Shown here: positions 8,403-16,872 of the stretch, piece by piece | Layout of the letters: every line of letters starts with the position of its first letter | Numbering within the stretch: position 1 is the first letter of the stretch | From: SVTX01 sp964629615 | GTDB lineage: Bacteria; Bacillota; Clostridia; Oscillospirales; CAG-272 | Reading direction: 5' to 3' | Assembly (NCBI GenBank): GCA_964629615.1 | Contig: CAZVUD010000018.1 | Coordinates: 1 to 35,058, forward strand | DNA: 35,058 bases | The notes under the pieces: model-generated | What the model was told of the DNA's origin: nothing | Databases searched by the model: none | What the model saw: only the letters and a program-made list of their open reading frames with translations | Position numbers and translations under genes: made by a program

Positions 8403-8418
8403 TTTAAGAAACTTTAAG
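8403..8418 (-). promoter_or_regulatory. Candidate response-regulator operator (direct repeat)
   Basis: Two identical hexamers (TTTAAG on the plus strand, at 8403-8408 and 8413-8418) are spaced 10 bp start to start. They lie 14 bp upstream of the -35 box. OmpR/PhoB-type regulators bind tandem half-sites with about one helical turn between them, so autoregulation is plausible. Not proven. Confidence 0.45.
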
Positions 8419-8450
8419 ATTTTTTCAAGTGATAAAGCAAGTAAAAAGGA

Positions 8451-8491
8451 ATAGGGCGATCCCACCAGATTTGTGAATGAAAGCGCCCTAT
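8451..8491 (-). terminator. Probable terminator of gdhA
   Basis: An 8-bp stem (8451-8458 with 8484-8491) with a 25-base loop, followed on the minus strand by TTCCTTTTTAC, 17 bases past the gdhA stop. The long loop makes it a weaker candidate than the others. Confidence 0.5.
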
Positions 8492-8507
8492 AGAATATTA
8501 ATTATAG

Positions 8508-9854
8508 TCAAACTATTCCCTGTGCCATCATAGCGTCGGCTACCTTTTTAAATCCGGCGAGATTTGCGCCCTTTACAAGGTCATATCCATATCCGAATTC
8601 TTCTGCGGCATTTGCGCTGTTATCGTGTATATCGCTCATTATCTGCTTGAGCTTTTCATCCACCTCGCACGCCGTCCACGACAATCTCTGGCTGTTCTGT
8701 GACATTTCAAGTGCCGAGACTGCAACTCCGCCTGCGTTTGCCGCCTTGGAGGGAGCAATTATGACACCGTTGTCCTGAAGGTACTTCATTGCCTCGTTTG
8801 ATGTGGGCATATTGGACACCTCGATGTAATATTTTACACCGTTTGCAACTATAAGCTCAGCCTCCTTCATGCCGACCTCATTCTGAGTAGCACATGGCAT
8901 GAGTATGTCTGCCTTCACGCCCCAAGGCTTTTCGCCTGCAAAGAAGGGCAGACCGAACTCTTTTGCAAAATCCTGTATCTTGTTTTTGCCCTCTGTGCGC
9001 ATCTTAAGTATGTAATCTATCTTTTCGGGAGAGGAAATACCTCCTTCGTCGTAAACATATCCCTCATGGCTGGATATCGTAATTACCTTTGCACCAAGCT
9101 CCGTCGCCTTCTTTATCGCGCCCCAAGCCACATTTCCGTATCCGGATACTGCCACGGTCTTGCCGGATATATCATCATTGCATCTGTCAAGTATCTTTTG
9201 CGTGAAATATACAGCGCCGTATCCTGTTGCCTCAGGACGTATCAGGGAGCCGCCGTATGAATATCCCTTGCCTGTGAGCACGCCGTTTTCATATGCACCG
9301 CGTATGCGCTTGTACTGACCGAAAAGATATCCGATCTCTCTGCCGCCAACGCCGATATCTCCTGCAGGCACGTCTGTATCAGGTCCTATATGCCTGTAAA
9401 GCTCAGTCATAAATGATTGACAAAATCTCATGACCTCAGCGTCCGATCTTCCGCGCGGATCGAAATCAGATCCGCCCTTTCCTCCGCCTATAGGCAAGCC
9501 TGTCAGGCTGTTCTTGAGCGTCTGCTCAAAGCCGAGAAATTTCATTATGGAGAGATTTACTGTGGGGTGGAAGCGCAGTCCCCCCTTGTAGGGTCCTATC
9601 GCGCTGTTGAACTGAACTCTGTATCCCTTATTTACGTGCGTTCTGCCGCTGTCATCTACCCACGGAACGCGGAAGATGATGACTCTTTCAGGCTCGACAA
9701 ATCTTTCAAGAAGACCTGCTCTCTCATACTCGGGGTGACTGTCAAAGACAGACGCAAGAGATGTAAGCACCTCAGTCGCCGCCTGATGGTACTCTTTTTC
9801 ATTGGGATTTCTTTCTATAAGCTCACCTAAGACTCTGTTTACATATTCTGACAT
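8508..9854 (-). CDS. gdhA: Glutamate dehydrogenase, probably NADP-specific (hexameric)
   Basis: A 448-residue cytosolic enzyme for reductive amination of 2-oxoglutarate with ammonium. Motifs are NSAIGPYKGGLRFHPTVN with a substrate-binding lysine, LPIGGGKGGSDFDP with the catalytic-site lysine, PAGDIGVGGREIGYLFGQYK, the dinucleotide-binding VAVSGYGNVAWGA, and the S/T-rich end of the small hexameric family (about 445-450 residues). The NADP assignment is from overall family resemblance. ATG 9854 is preferred to the ATG two codons earlier (9860), because AAGGAG is 9 bases from 9854 but only 3 from 9860. Monocistronic, with its own promoter and terminator. Confidence 0.95.
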   Translation of the reverse strand: MSEYVNRVLGELIERNPNEKEYHQAATEVLTSLASVFDSHPEYERAGLLERFVEPERVIIFRVPWVDDSGRTHVNKGYRVQFNSAIGPYKGGLRFHPTVNLSIMKFLGFEQTLKNSLTGLPIGGGKGGSDFDPRGRSDAEVMRFCQSFMTELYRHIGPDTDVPAGDIGVGGREIGYLFGQYKRIRGAYENGVLTGKGYSYGGSLIRPEATGYGAVYFTQKILDRCNDDISGKTVAVSGYGNVAWGAIKKATELGAKVITISSHEGYVYDEGGISSPEKIDYILKMRTEGKNKIQDFAKEFGLPFFAGEKPWGVKADILMPCATQNEVGMKEAELIVANGVKYYIEVSNMPTSNEAMKYLQDNGVIIAPSKAANAGGVAVSALEMSQNSQRLSWTACEVDEKLKQIMSDIHDNSANAAEEFGYGYDLVKGANLAGFKKVADAMMAQGIV

Positions 9855-9911
9855 AGGCATATTCTCCTTTAGATCATATTAACACAAATATATGCTTTTC
9901 TTTACGAATAT

Positions 9912-9940
9912 ATTTTACCACAAACCAATTCATTTTGCAA
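9912..9940 (-). promoter_or_regulatory. Sigma-A promoter of gdhA
   Basis: On the minus strand TTGCAA (9935-9940), a 17-bp spacer and TAAAAT (9912-9917), about 58 bases upstream of the start codon. Confidence 0.65.
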
Positions 9941-9980
9941 GATTTTTTTGTAAAAAATTCAAATTTTTTTGCGATTTTTG

Positions 9981-10071
9981 AAAAAACGGGCAATTTTCGC
10001 CTGTTTTAGAGGTTGTGCGCCACAAAATGTGGCAAACACATCCGTTAAAACTTGCAAAATCACCCGTTTTA
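9981..10071 (-). terminator. Structured terminator of the pur operon, after purL
   Basis: On the minus strand AAAACGGG shortly after the purL stop can pair with CCCGTTTT near 9983-9990, closing a large stem. A nested hairpin has arms 10019-10024 and 10028-10033 (GCCACA / TGTGGC) and a second small hairpin lies at 9988-10003. The last arm runs into TTTTTT. This fills most of the 9861-10079 gap together with the gdhA promoter. Confidence 0.6.
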
Positions 10072-10079
10072 CATAAGTA

Positions 10080-13000
10080 TTATTTATAATATTCCACAGC
10101 TGACGCAAACAGACCCATGTCGTAATTTCCGTCTACGTTCTTATAAAGATTCTTGCCTATTCGCTCAGAGTGACCCATCTTTCCTATAACTCTGCCGTCA
10201 GGAGAGCATATACCCTCTATGGCGCATACCGAATTATTGGGATTGAAGTGTATGTCATCGGTAGGCTCACCATTAAGATCCACATACTGAGTGAGTATCT
10301 GACCGTTTGCCGCAAGCTTTGCCACAAGAGCCTCGTCGCAAAGGAATCTTCCCTCTCCGTGAGATATCGGAACATTATATATCTCACCGACATTTGTATT
10401 TCTGAGCCAAGGAGAATTATCCGTGCAAACTCTTGTGCGAACGATTCTCGACTGATGTCTGCCTATGGTATTGAAGGTAAGCGTGGGGCAGCTCTCATCT
10501 GTGTCTATTATCTCGCCGAAAGGCACGAGTCCGAGCTTGATGAGGGCTTGGAATCCGTTACATATACCTGCCATAAGACCGTCATGGTTCTTCAAGAGCT
10601 CGTGCACCTCATCCTTTATCTTGCCGTTTCTGAAAAATGCCGTTATGAACTTGCCCGATCCGTCAGGCTCATCACCGCCCGAAAATCCTCCGGGAATAAA
10701 TATCATCTGAGAATTCTTTACCTTTTTTGCAAATTCATCTACCGACTGTGAAACACATGCAGGTGTGAGGTTCTTTATGACCATTATCTCGGCTTGCGCG
10801 CCTGCCGCTTCAAAAGCCTTTGCACTGTCATATTCGCAATTTGTACCCGGGAATACGGGGATTATAACACGCGGCTTGCCGGATATGATTGAAGGAGCAT
10901 GGAGCTTCTTGTTTGATACATAGTCTATCTTTTCTATCTTATTTCCGCTTCCCTGCGATATATTGCAGGGATACACGCCTTCAAGCCTGTCTTCATATGA
11001 CTTTGTTATGCTTGAAAGCTCAATGCTCTCGCCTCTGTAGGATATCTTTTCTTCAGGCGAAGTCTTACCAAGCAATATTACATCAGCGCCGTCTATATCG
11101 CATATTTCGTCACATGCAAGCTCAAGCACGAACGAGCCGTAATTATAGCCAAAGCAGGTATCATAGGAAATGCCGTCAGAATAATCAAATCCGATCTTAT
11201 TGCCCATGCACATCTTAAGTACAGCCTCGGCAACGCCCCCGTATGTACATGTATATGCACTCACGGCATCGCCGCAAAGTATCAGCTTATTTACATACTC
11301 ATACACGCTCAAAAGTGAGCTTGTGATGGGGAGCTTGTCGCTGTTATACTTAGGCGATACGAGGACCACCTTATGGTCTGCACCCTTGAACTCGGGGCTT
11401 ATTATACTGTTTGCATCCGAAACAGTTACGGCAAATGAGACCAGCGTGGGCGGAACATCAATATCCTCAAAGCTTCCGCTCATGGAGTCCTTACCGCCGA
11501 TAGAGGCAACACGCAGATCAAGCTGTGCCTCAAGCGCACCAAGGAGCGCCGCCATGGGCTTGCCCCAGCGAGTCTTGTCAGTTCCGGGCTTTTCCATATA
11601 TTCCTGGAATGTAAGATACACATCCTCAAATTTTGCGCCTGCCGCGATAAGCTTTGAAACCGACTCTACCACCGCGTAGTATGACGCATGGAAGGGGGAT
11701 CTCTCTGCTATATACGGATTATATCCCCATGACATCAACGAACAGGTATCAGTAGCTTTATTTTCGGAGGATATCTTATGCACCATTGCCTGTATAGGGG
11801 TCATCTGCTCCTTGCCGCCAAACGGCATGAGAACACTGCCGGCACCGATGGTGGAATCAAATCTTTCCGAAAGTCCGCGCTTTGAGCACACATTGAGATC
11901 TCTTGACAGCGCATAGTAAAGCTCTGTAAAGCTTGCACTCTCGTCAAATGTCCGCTCAAAGTCCTCTATCTTGTTTGTCTTTACGCTTATGTGCTTTTCC
12001 GCTCCGTTGGAATTAAGGAAATCGCGCGAGATATCAACGATATATTTACCGTTCCATGTCATCTTGAGTCTTCTTTCCTCTGTAACGCGCGCAATGACCG
12101 TAGCTTCAAGATTTTCGCTCTCGGCAAGCCTCTTGAACTCTTCCACGTCGCCTGCCTCGACTACGACAGCCATTCTTTCCTGCGACTCGGATATTGCAAG
12201 CTCTGTGCCGTCCAGTCCCTCGTACTTCTTCGGAACTGCATCAAGATCTATAAGAAGTCCGTCTGCAAGCTCACCCACAGCAACAGATACGCCGCCTGCA
12301 CCAAAGTCGTTACATCTCTTGATAAGTCTTGATGCGCGCTCATTTCTGAACAGTCTCTGAAGCTTGCGCTCCTCGGGAGCATTTCCCTTCTGCACCTCAG
12401 CACCGCAATTTTCAAGCGACTGCACAGTGTGTGATTTGGAAGATCCCGTAGCTCCGCCGCAGCCGTCACGTCCCGTCTTACCGCCGAGCAATATCACGAT
12501 ATCGCCGTCGCAGGGGCATTCACGTCTTACATTCTTCTCGGGTGCAGCGGCAATTACAGCGCCTATCTCCATTCTCTTTGCAACATATCCGGGGTGATAT
12601 ATCTCATCCACCTGTCCTGTTGCAAGTCCTATCTGGTTGCCGTATGATGAATATCCTGCGGCAGCCGTCGTAACTATCTTTCTTTGAGGAAGCTTTCCCT
12701 TGAGAGTTTCGGATACAGGCAATGTCGGATCTGCCGCACCCGTAACTCGCATAGCCGCATAGACATATGAGCGTCCTGACAACGGATCTCGGATAGCACC
12801 GCCTATGCAGGTCGCCGCTCCGCCAAATGGCTCTATCTCTGTAGGATGGTTATGCGTTTCGTTCTTGAAGAGCAACAGCCAATCCTCTTTTTCGCCGTTG
12901 AAGTCTACCTTTATCTTGACCGTGCATGCATTGATCTCCTCGGATTCATCAAGCTTGTCAAGGCATCCCGTGCTCTTCAGATATTTTGTCGCAACTGTTG

Positions 13001-13805
13001 CGATATCCATAAGATTTATGGGTTTTTCCCTGCCAAGCTGACGCCTTACGGATATATAATCCTCATAGGCGCGTGAGAGCAGATCGTCCTCAAATTCTAC
13101 ACTGTCTATTGTGGTCAAAAAGGTCGTGTGTCTGCAGTGGTCAGACCAATATGTATCTATCATCTTTATTTCAGTTACTGTGGGATCGCGTCCTTCTTCT
13201 CTGAAATACATCTGGCAAAATCTTATATCATCCGCATCCATGGCAAGTCCCATGTCAGACAGATACTGTCTGAGCCTATCATCGTCAAATGAGCAAAATC
13301 CGCTTACGGTATCTACCTTTTCGGGGATATCATATCTCATTGCGAGAGTTTTCGGCAATTCAAGCGACGCCTCTCTGCACTCCACGGGATTTATGACATA
13401 CTTTTTGATCTGTGACAGCTCGTCAGATGAAACATCTCCCAATATGATATATACCTTTGCCGTCTTGACTATGGGTCTTTCCTTTTGTGAGATGAGCTGA
13501 ATGCACTGCGACGCAGAGTCAGCACGCTGATCAAACTGACCGGGAAGATATTCTACCGCGAATATCTGTCCGCACTCTCCCTCAATGCTGTATCTCACAT
13601 CGTCAAGCTGCGGCTCTGAAAATACCGTGCCTATGCTGTAATCAAACAGCTCTTTATCTATATTCTCAACATCATATCTGTTGAGCTCTCTAAGACCCTT
13701 TACCGACTGTATGCCGAGAAGTCCGTGAATGTCCGAAAGAAGTGCGCGTGCCTCGTTATCAAGCCCCGACTTTTTTTCAACATATATTCTGTAAACCATG
13801 TCCAT
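10080..13805 (-). CDS. purL: Phosphoribosylformylglycinamidine synthase, single-chain
   Basis: A 1241-residue enzyme that makes FGAM from FGAR, ATP and glutamine (fourth step of purine synthesis). It combines an N-terminal PurS-like part, two AIR-synthase-type ATP-binding halves (with NHPTEIEPFGGAATCIGG and GDDxxL-like repeats) and a C-terminal glutaminase. The glutaminase triad is visible: C1082 in GICNGFQ, H1212 and E1214 in MGHSER. PGTNCEYD marks the start of that domain. The length and order match the clostridial single-chain type rather than the Bacillus PurS/PurQ/PurL trio. The third codon is also ATG (13799) and may be the real start, since AAAGAG stands 6 bases before it. Last gene of the pur operon, 82 bp after purD. 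Confidence 0.97.
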   Translation of the reverse strand: MDMVYRIYVEKKSGLDNEARALLSDIHGLLGIQSVKGLRELNRYDVENIDKELFDYSIGTVFSEPQLDDVRYSIEGECGQIFAVEYLPGQFDQRADSASQCIQLISQKERPIVKTAKVYIILGDVSSDELSQIKKYVINPVECREASLELPKTLAMRYDIPEKVDTVSGFCSFDDDRLRQYLSDMGLAMDADDIRFCQMYFREEGRDPTVTEIKMIDTYWSDHCRHTTFLTTIDSVEFEDDLLSRAYEDYISVRRQLGREKPINLMDIATVATKYLKSTGCLDKLDESEEINACTVKIKVDFNGEKEDWLLLFKNETHNHPTEIEPFGGAATCIGGAIRDPLSGRSYVYAAMRVTGAADPTLPVSETLKGKLPQRKIVTTAAAGYSSYGNQIGLATGQVDEIYHPGYVAKRMEIGAVIAAAPEKNVRRECPCDGDIVILLGGKTGRDGCGGATGSSKSHTVQSLENCGAEVQKGNAPEERKLQRLFRNERASRLIKRCNDFGAGGVSVAVGELADGLLIDLDAVPKKYEGLDGTELAISESQERMAVVVEAGDVEEFKRLAESENLEATVIARVTEERRLKMTWNGKYIVDISRDFLNSNGAEKHISVKTNKIEDFERTFDESASFTELYYALSRDLNVCSKRGLSERFDSTIGAGSVLMPFGGKEQMTPIQAMVHKISSENKATDTCSLMSWGYNPYIAERSPFHASYYAVVESVSKLIAAGAKFEDVYLTFQEYMEKPGTDKTRWGKPMAALLGALEAQLDLRVASIGGKDSMSGSFEDIDVPPTLVSFAVTVSDANSIISPEFKGADHKVVLVSPKYNSDKLPITSSLLSVYEYVNKLILCGDAVSAYTCTYGGVAEAVLKMCMGNKIGFDYSDGISYDTCFGYNYGSFVLELACDEICDIDGADVILLGKTSPEEKISYRGESIELSSITKSYEDRLEGVYPCNISQGSGNKIEKIDYVSNKKLHAPSIISGKPRVIIPVFPGTNCEYDSAKAFEAAGAQAEIMVIKNLTPACVSQSVDEFAKKVKNSQMIFIPGGFSGGDEPDGSGKFITAFFRNGKIKDEVHELLKNHDGLMAGICNGFQALIKLGLVPFGEIIDTDESCPTLTFNTIGRHQSRIVRTRVCTDNSPWLRNTNVGEIYNVPISHGEGRFLCDEALVAKLAANGQILTQYVDLNGEPTDDIHFNPNNSVCAIEGICSPDGRVIGKMGHSERIGKNLYKNVDGNYDMGLFASAVEYYK

Positions 13806-13837
13806 CTCTTTCTTTTCTCGGATAAGCTCCGTGAAAA

Positions 13838-13877
13838 CGTGAAAAATTTGTACTTACGGCTCTGCCGTATTTCTCAC
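13838..13877 (-). other. Intercistronic hairpin between purD and purL
   Basis: A 6-bp stem with a 3-base loop (13855-13860 with 13864-13869) sits inside a weaker outer pairing (CGTGA with TCACG). There is no strong T run behind it on the minus strand, so it may stabilise or process mRNA rather than end it. Confidence 0.4.
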
Positions 13878-13887
13878 GCAAAAATTT

Positions 13888-15153
13888 TTACTTCAAAGCC
13901 TCAAGTGCTCTTTTTCCTATATCGTGTCTGTAATACATGTTTTCAAAGCTCACCTTGCCTATTTCAGCGTAAGCTTTATCTATAGCCTCTGAAAGCGTGG
14001 GAGCGACCGCGGTAACGCCAAGCACTCTGCCGCCGGACGTGACCATATCGCCATCCTTCATCTTTGCGCCCGCAATATAGACCGATGCATCCACCGTGTC
14101 ATCTATGCTTATCGGGAATCCGCTCTCATAGCTCTGCGGATAACCGCTCGACGCGCCTATGACACAGCACGCGCACTCATCTGAAAAGCTCACATCGCAC
14201 TGTGAAAGCTCAGAGCGAGATACGGCAAGCATTATATTCAGAAGATCACTCTTTAAGAGGGGCAACACCACCTGTGTTTCAGGATCGCCGAAACGGCAGT
14301 TATATTCTATGACCTTCGGTCCGTCGCCTGTTATCATAAGTCCGAAATACAAGCATCCCTTAAACACTCTGCCCTCTTTTTTCATGGCTTCTATCGTGGG
14401 GATAAAGATCTTTTGCATACATTCGTCTGCGATCTCCTTGGTATAATAGGGATTTGGAGCTACCGTTCCCATACCGCCTGTGTTAAGACCCATATCATTA
14501 TCAAGTGCTCTCTTATGATCCATGGACGACACCATAGGGATCACAACATTTCCGTCAGTAAATGACAGGACCGACACCTCGGGACCTTCAAGATACTCCT
14601 CGATGACAACGCGGCTTCCGCTGTTTCCGAATTTTTTGTCCTGCATCATGGATCTTACAGCACCGTAAGCCTCATCCCTTGTCTGAGCTATTATCACGCC
14701 CTTGCCGAGTGCAAGTCCGTCTGCCTTTATAACAGTTGGTATCGGGGCAGTCTTTAAGTATTCCTCAGCTAAAGTAATATCCTCAAACGCCTCGTATCTT
14801 GCCGTAGGTATGCCGTATTTTTTCATAAGATCCTTGGAAAACACCTTACTGCCCTCTATGACCGCGGCATTCGCGCGAGGTCCGAAGCAGGCTATGCCTG
14901 CGTCCTCAAGGGCATCAACGCATCCGAGCACGAGCGGATCGTCGGGAGCAACGACCGCGAGATCGATCTTATTATCAACAGCAAATCTGACTATGGACGG
15001 GATATCCTTAGCTCCGATATCCACACAAACGGCATCCTTTCCGATACCTGCATTTCCCGGAAGCGCGTATATGACCTCAACACTCTCATTCTCCAAAAGC
15101 TTTTTTATTATAGCATGCTCACGTCCGCCGCTACCGATGACCATCAGCTTCAT
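13888..15153 (-). CDS. purD: Phosphoribosylamine-glycine ligase
   Basis: A 421-residue ATP-grasp enzyme that joins phosphoribosylamine and glycine to GAR (second step). It opens with MKLMVIGSGGREHAI, the classic PurD N-terminus. The ATP-grasp core contains PTVIKADGLALGKGV, SSMDHKRALDNDMGLNTGGMG, and VIEYNCRFGDPETQ with metal ligands. Length is normal. It starts 2 bases after the purN stop, so the two are cotranscribed and probably coupled. Confidence 0.97.
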   Translation of the reverse strand: MKLMVIGSGGREHAIIKKLLENESVEVIYALPGNAGIGKDAVCVDIGAKDIPSIVRFAVDNKIDLAVVAPDDPLVLGCVDALEDAGIACFGPRANAAVIEGSKVFSKDLMKKYGIPTARYEAFEDITLAEEYLKTAPIPTVIKADGLALGKGVIIAQTRDEAYGAVRSMMQDKKFGNSGSRVVIEEYLEGPEVSVLSFTDGNVVIPMVSSMDHKRALDNDMGLNTGGMGTVAPNPYYTKEIADECMQKIFIPTIEAMKKEGRVFKGCLYFGLMITGDGPKVIEYNCRFGDPETQVVLPLLKSDLLNIMLAVSRSELSQCDVSFSDECACCVIGASSGYPQSYESGFPISIDDTVDASVYIAGAKMKDGDMVTSGGRVLGVTAVAPTLSEAIDKAYAEIGKVSFENMYYRHDIGKRALEALK

Positions 15154-15155
15154 AA

Positions 15156-15788
15156 TTAAAATTCCTTCCGTTTAACAGTTTTTTCTTCAGCTATATCCTT
15201 AGCTACCATTTCTACCGCACGCGGCAATATCACCCACTCAGCATTTTTCATAACATGCTTCTGAAGGCTCTCGGGAGTGTCGTCCTTACGTATCACAACC
15301 GACTTCTGAAGTATGATCCTTCCCCCGTCTGCCACTTCATTTACATAATGGACCGTAGCACCCGTGACCTTGACCCCGTATGCAAGCGCCTCACGGTGAA
15401 CGCGAAGTCCGTAATATCCCTTTCCGCAAAACGACGGAATGAGAGATGGGTGAACATTTATGATCCTGTTTTCATATTTTTTTACAAAGCTCTCTGACAA
15501 GATGCTCATAAAGCCTGCAAGCACTATCATATCTATGCGGTACTCTTCAAGCGCGGAAAGTATCTTGGATTCAAAGCTCTCCTGCGTATTCTCCTTGCGG
15601 TTTACCACACATGTGGGTATTGATGCAAGGTTGGCTCTCACGAGCGCATACGCATCGCTTGAGCTTGACAGCACGAGCGAAAGCTCTCCGTGAGGTATCT
15701 TGCCATCATTGTATCTGTCGATTATAGCCTGGAGGTTTGAGCCGCCGCCCGAAACAAATATTGCTATCCTTGTTTTTTCCATGCTCAT
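15156..15788 (-). CDS. purN: Phosphoribosylglycinamide formyltransferase, folate-dependent
   Basis: A 210-residue formyl transferase (10-formyl-THF + GAR to FGAR). The N-terminus has FVSGGGSNLQAIID. The catalytic region has NVHPSLIPSF with the conserved Asn-His pair, and VTGATVHYVNEVADGG. The ATG shares one base with the purM TGA (TGATG). A second ATG two codons later is an alternative start. In many clostridia purH lies between purN and purD; here it is absent. Confidence 0.95.
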   Translation of the reverse strand: MSMEKTRIAIFVSGGGSNLQAIIDRYNDGKIPHGELSLVLSSSSDAYALVRANLASIPTCVVNRKENTQESFESKILSALEEYRIDMIVLAGFMSILSESFVKKYENRIINVHPSLIPSFCGKGYYGLRVHREALAYGVKVTGATVHYVNEVADGGRIILQKSVVIRKDDTPESLQKHVMKNAEWVILPRAVEMVAKDIAEEKTVKRKEF

Positions 15789-16831
15789 CAGTCCTCAAAG
15801 ATGACGCCGTCATCACCGCGAACGACCTCACCTATAACATAGGCATCCTCGCCACAGCTCTGCAATACCTCTATCGCCCTGTCTGCATCCTTGCTTGAAA
15901 CGATAACGCTCATACCAACACCCATATTGAATGTGTTGAACATATCTCTCTCGGGAATATTTCCTCTCTTTGCGATAAGGTCGAATATGGGAAGAACTCT
16001 TACAGCGCTTCTCTTGATCTTCGCGCTCAATCCCTCGGGAATACTTCTCGGTATATTCTCATAAAATCCACCGCCCGTTATATGCGACACGCCCTTTACA
16101 TTCACCTTATCGAAAAGCTCAAGCATGGGCTTAACATAAATCTTTGTAGGCTCAAGAAGGCACTCACCTATGGATCTTCCGCCAAGGTCGGGCTCAGGCT
16201 TCTTTATATCCTCGTTTTCAACATCAAACACACGTCTTACAAGTGAAAATCCGTTTGAATGAACACCGCTTGAAGGAAGTGCTATTATCACATCTCCCTC
16301 GCATATCTTGCTGTTGTCTATTATCTTTTTCTTGTCTACCACGCCAACCGAAAATCCTGCAAGGTCGTATTCATCCACAGGATAGAAGCCGGGCATCTCA
16401 GCCGTTTCACCGCCTATAAGTGCCGCTCCCGACTGAACGCATCCCTCTGCAACACCCTCAACTATCTCGGCTATCTTTTCGGGATAGTTCTTTCCGCATG
16501 CAATGTAATCAAGGAAGATGAGGGGCTTTGCGCCACAGCAGATTATATCGTTTACGCACATTGCCACGCAGTCAATTCCTATAGTGTTATGCTTATCCAT
16601 GATAAAAGCAAGCTTCAGCTTTGTGCCGACGCCGTCCGTTCCGCTTACCAGCACAGGGCGCTCTATTCCCGTGAGATCAAGTTCAAACAATCCGCCAAAT
16701 CCGCCGATACCTGAGCACACACCTGCAGTTGCAGTCTTTTTGATATGCTCCTTCATAAGCTCTACTGCGCGGTATCCCGCTGTTATGTCTACTCCTGCCG
16801 CCTTGTAGCTTTCACTGTAACTCTTTGCCAT
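15788..16831 (-). CDS. purM: Phosphoribosylformylglycinamidine cyclo-ligase (AIR synthase)
   Basis: A 347-residue enzyme that closes the imidazole ring (FGAM to AIR, ATP-dependent). Signatures are YKAAGVDITAGYRAVELMK, LVSGTDGVGTKLKLAF, GAALIGGETAEMPGFY, and SHITGGGFYENIPR. It is full length. It lies 41 bp after purF and overlaps purN by one base. Confidence 0.97.
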   Translation of the reverse strand: MAKSYSESYKAAGVDITAGYRAVELMKEHIKKTATAGVCSGIGGFGGLFELDLTGIERPVLVSGTDGVGTKLKLAFIMDKHNTIGIDCVAMCVNDIICCGAKPLIFLDYIACGKNYPEKIAEIVEGVAEGCVQSGAALIGGETAEMPGFYPVDEYDLAGFSVGVVDKKKIIDNSKICEGDVIIALPSSGVHSNGFSLVRRVFDVENEDIKKPEPDLGGRSIGECLLEPTKIYVKPMLELFDKVNVKGVSHITGGGFYENIPRSIPEGLSAKIKRSAVRVLPIFDLIAKRGNIPERDMFNTFNMGVGMSVIVSSKDADRAIEVLQSCGEDAYVIGEVVRGDDGVIFED

Positions 16832-16872
16832 TTTATTATCCTGCCTTTCGATTATTGTTAATTAATTTGTGC

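Noticed and set aside
13838..13877. Terminator separating purD from purL
   Set aside because: The hairpin is present, but no uridine tract follows on the minus strand, so purL is better seen as part of the operon.
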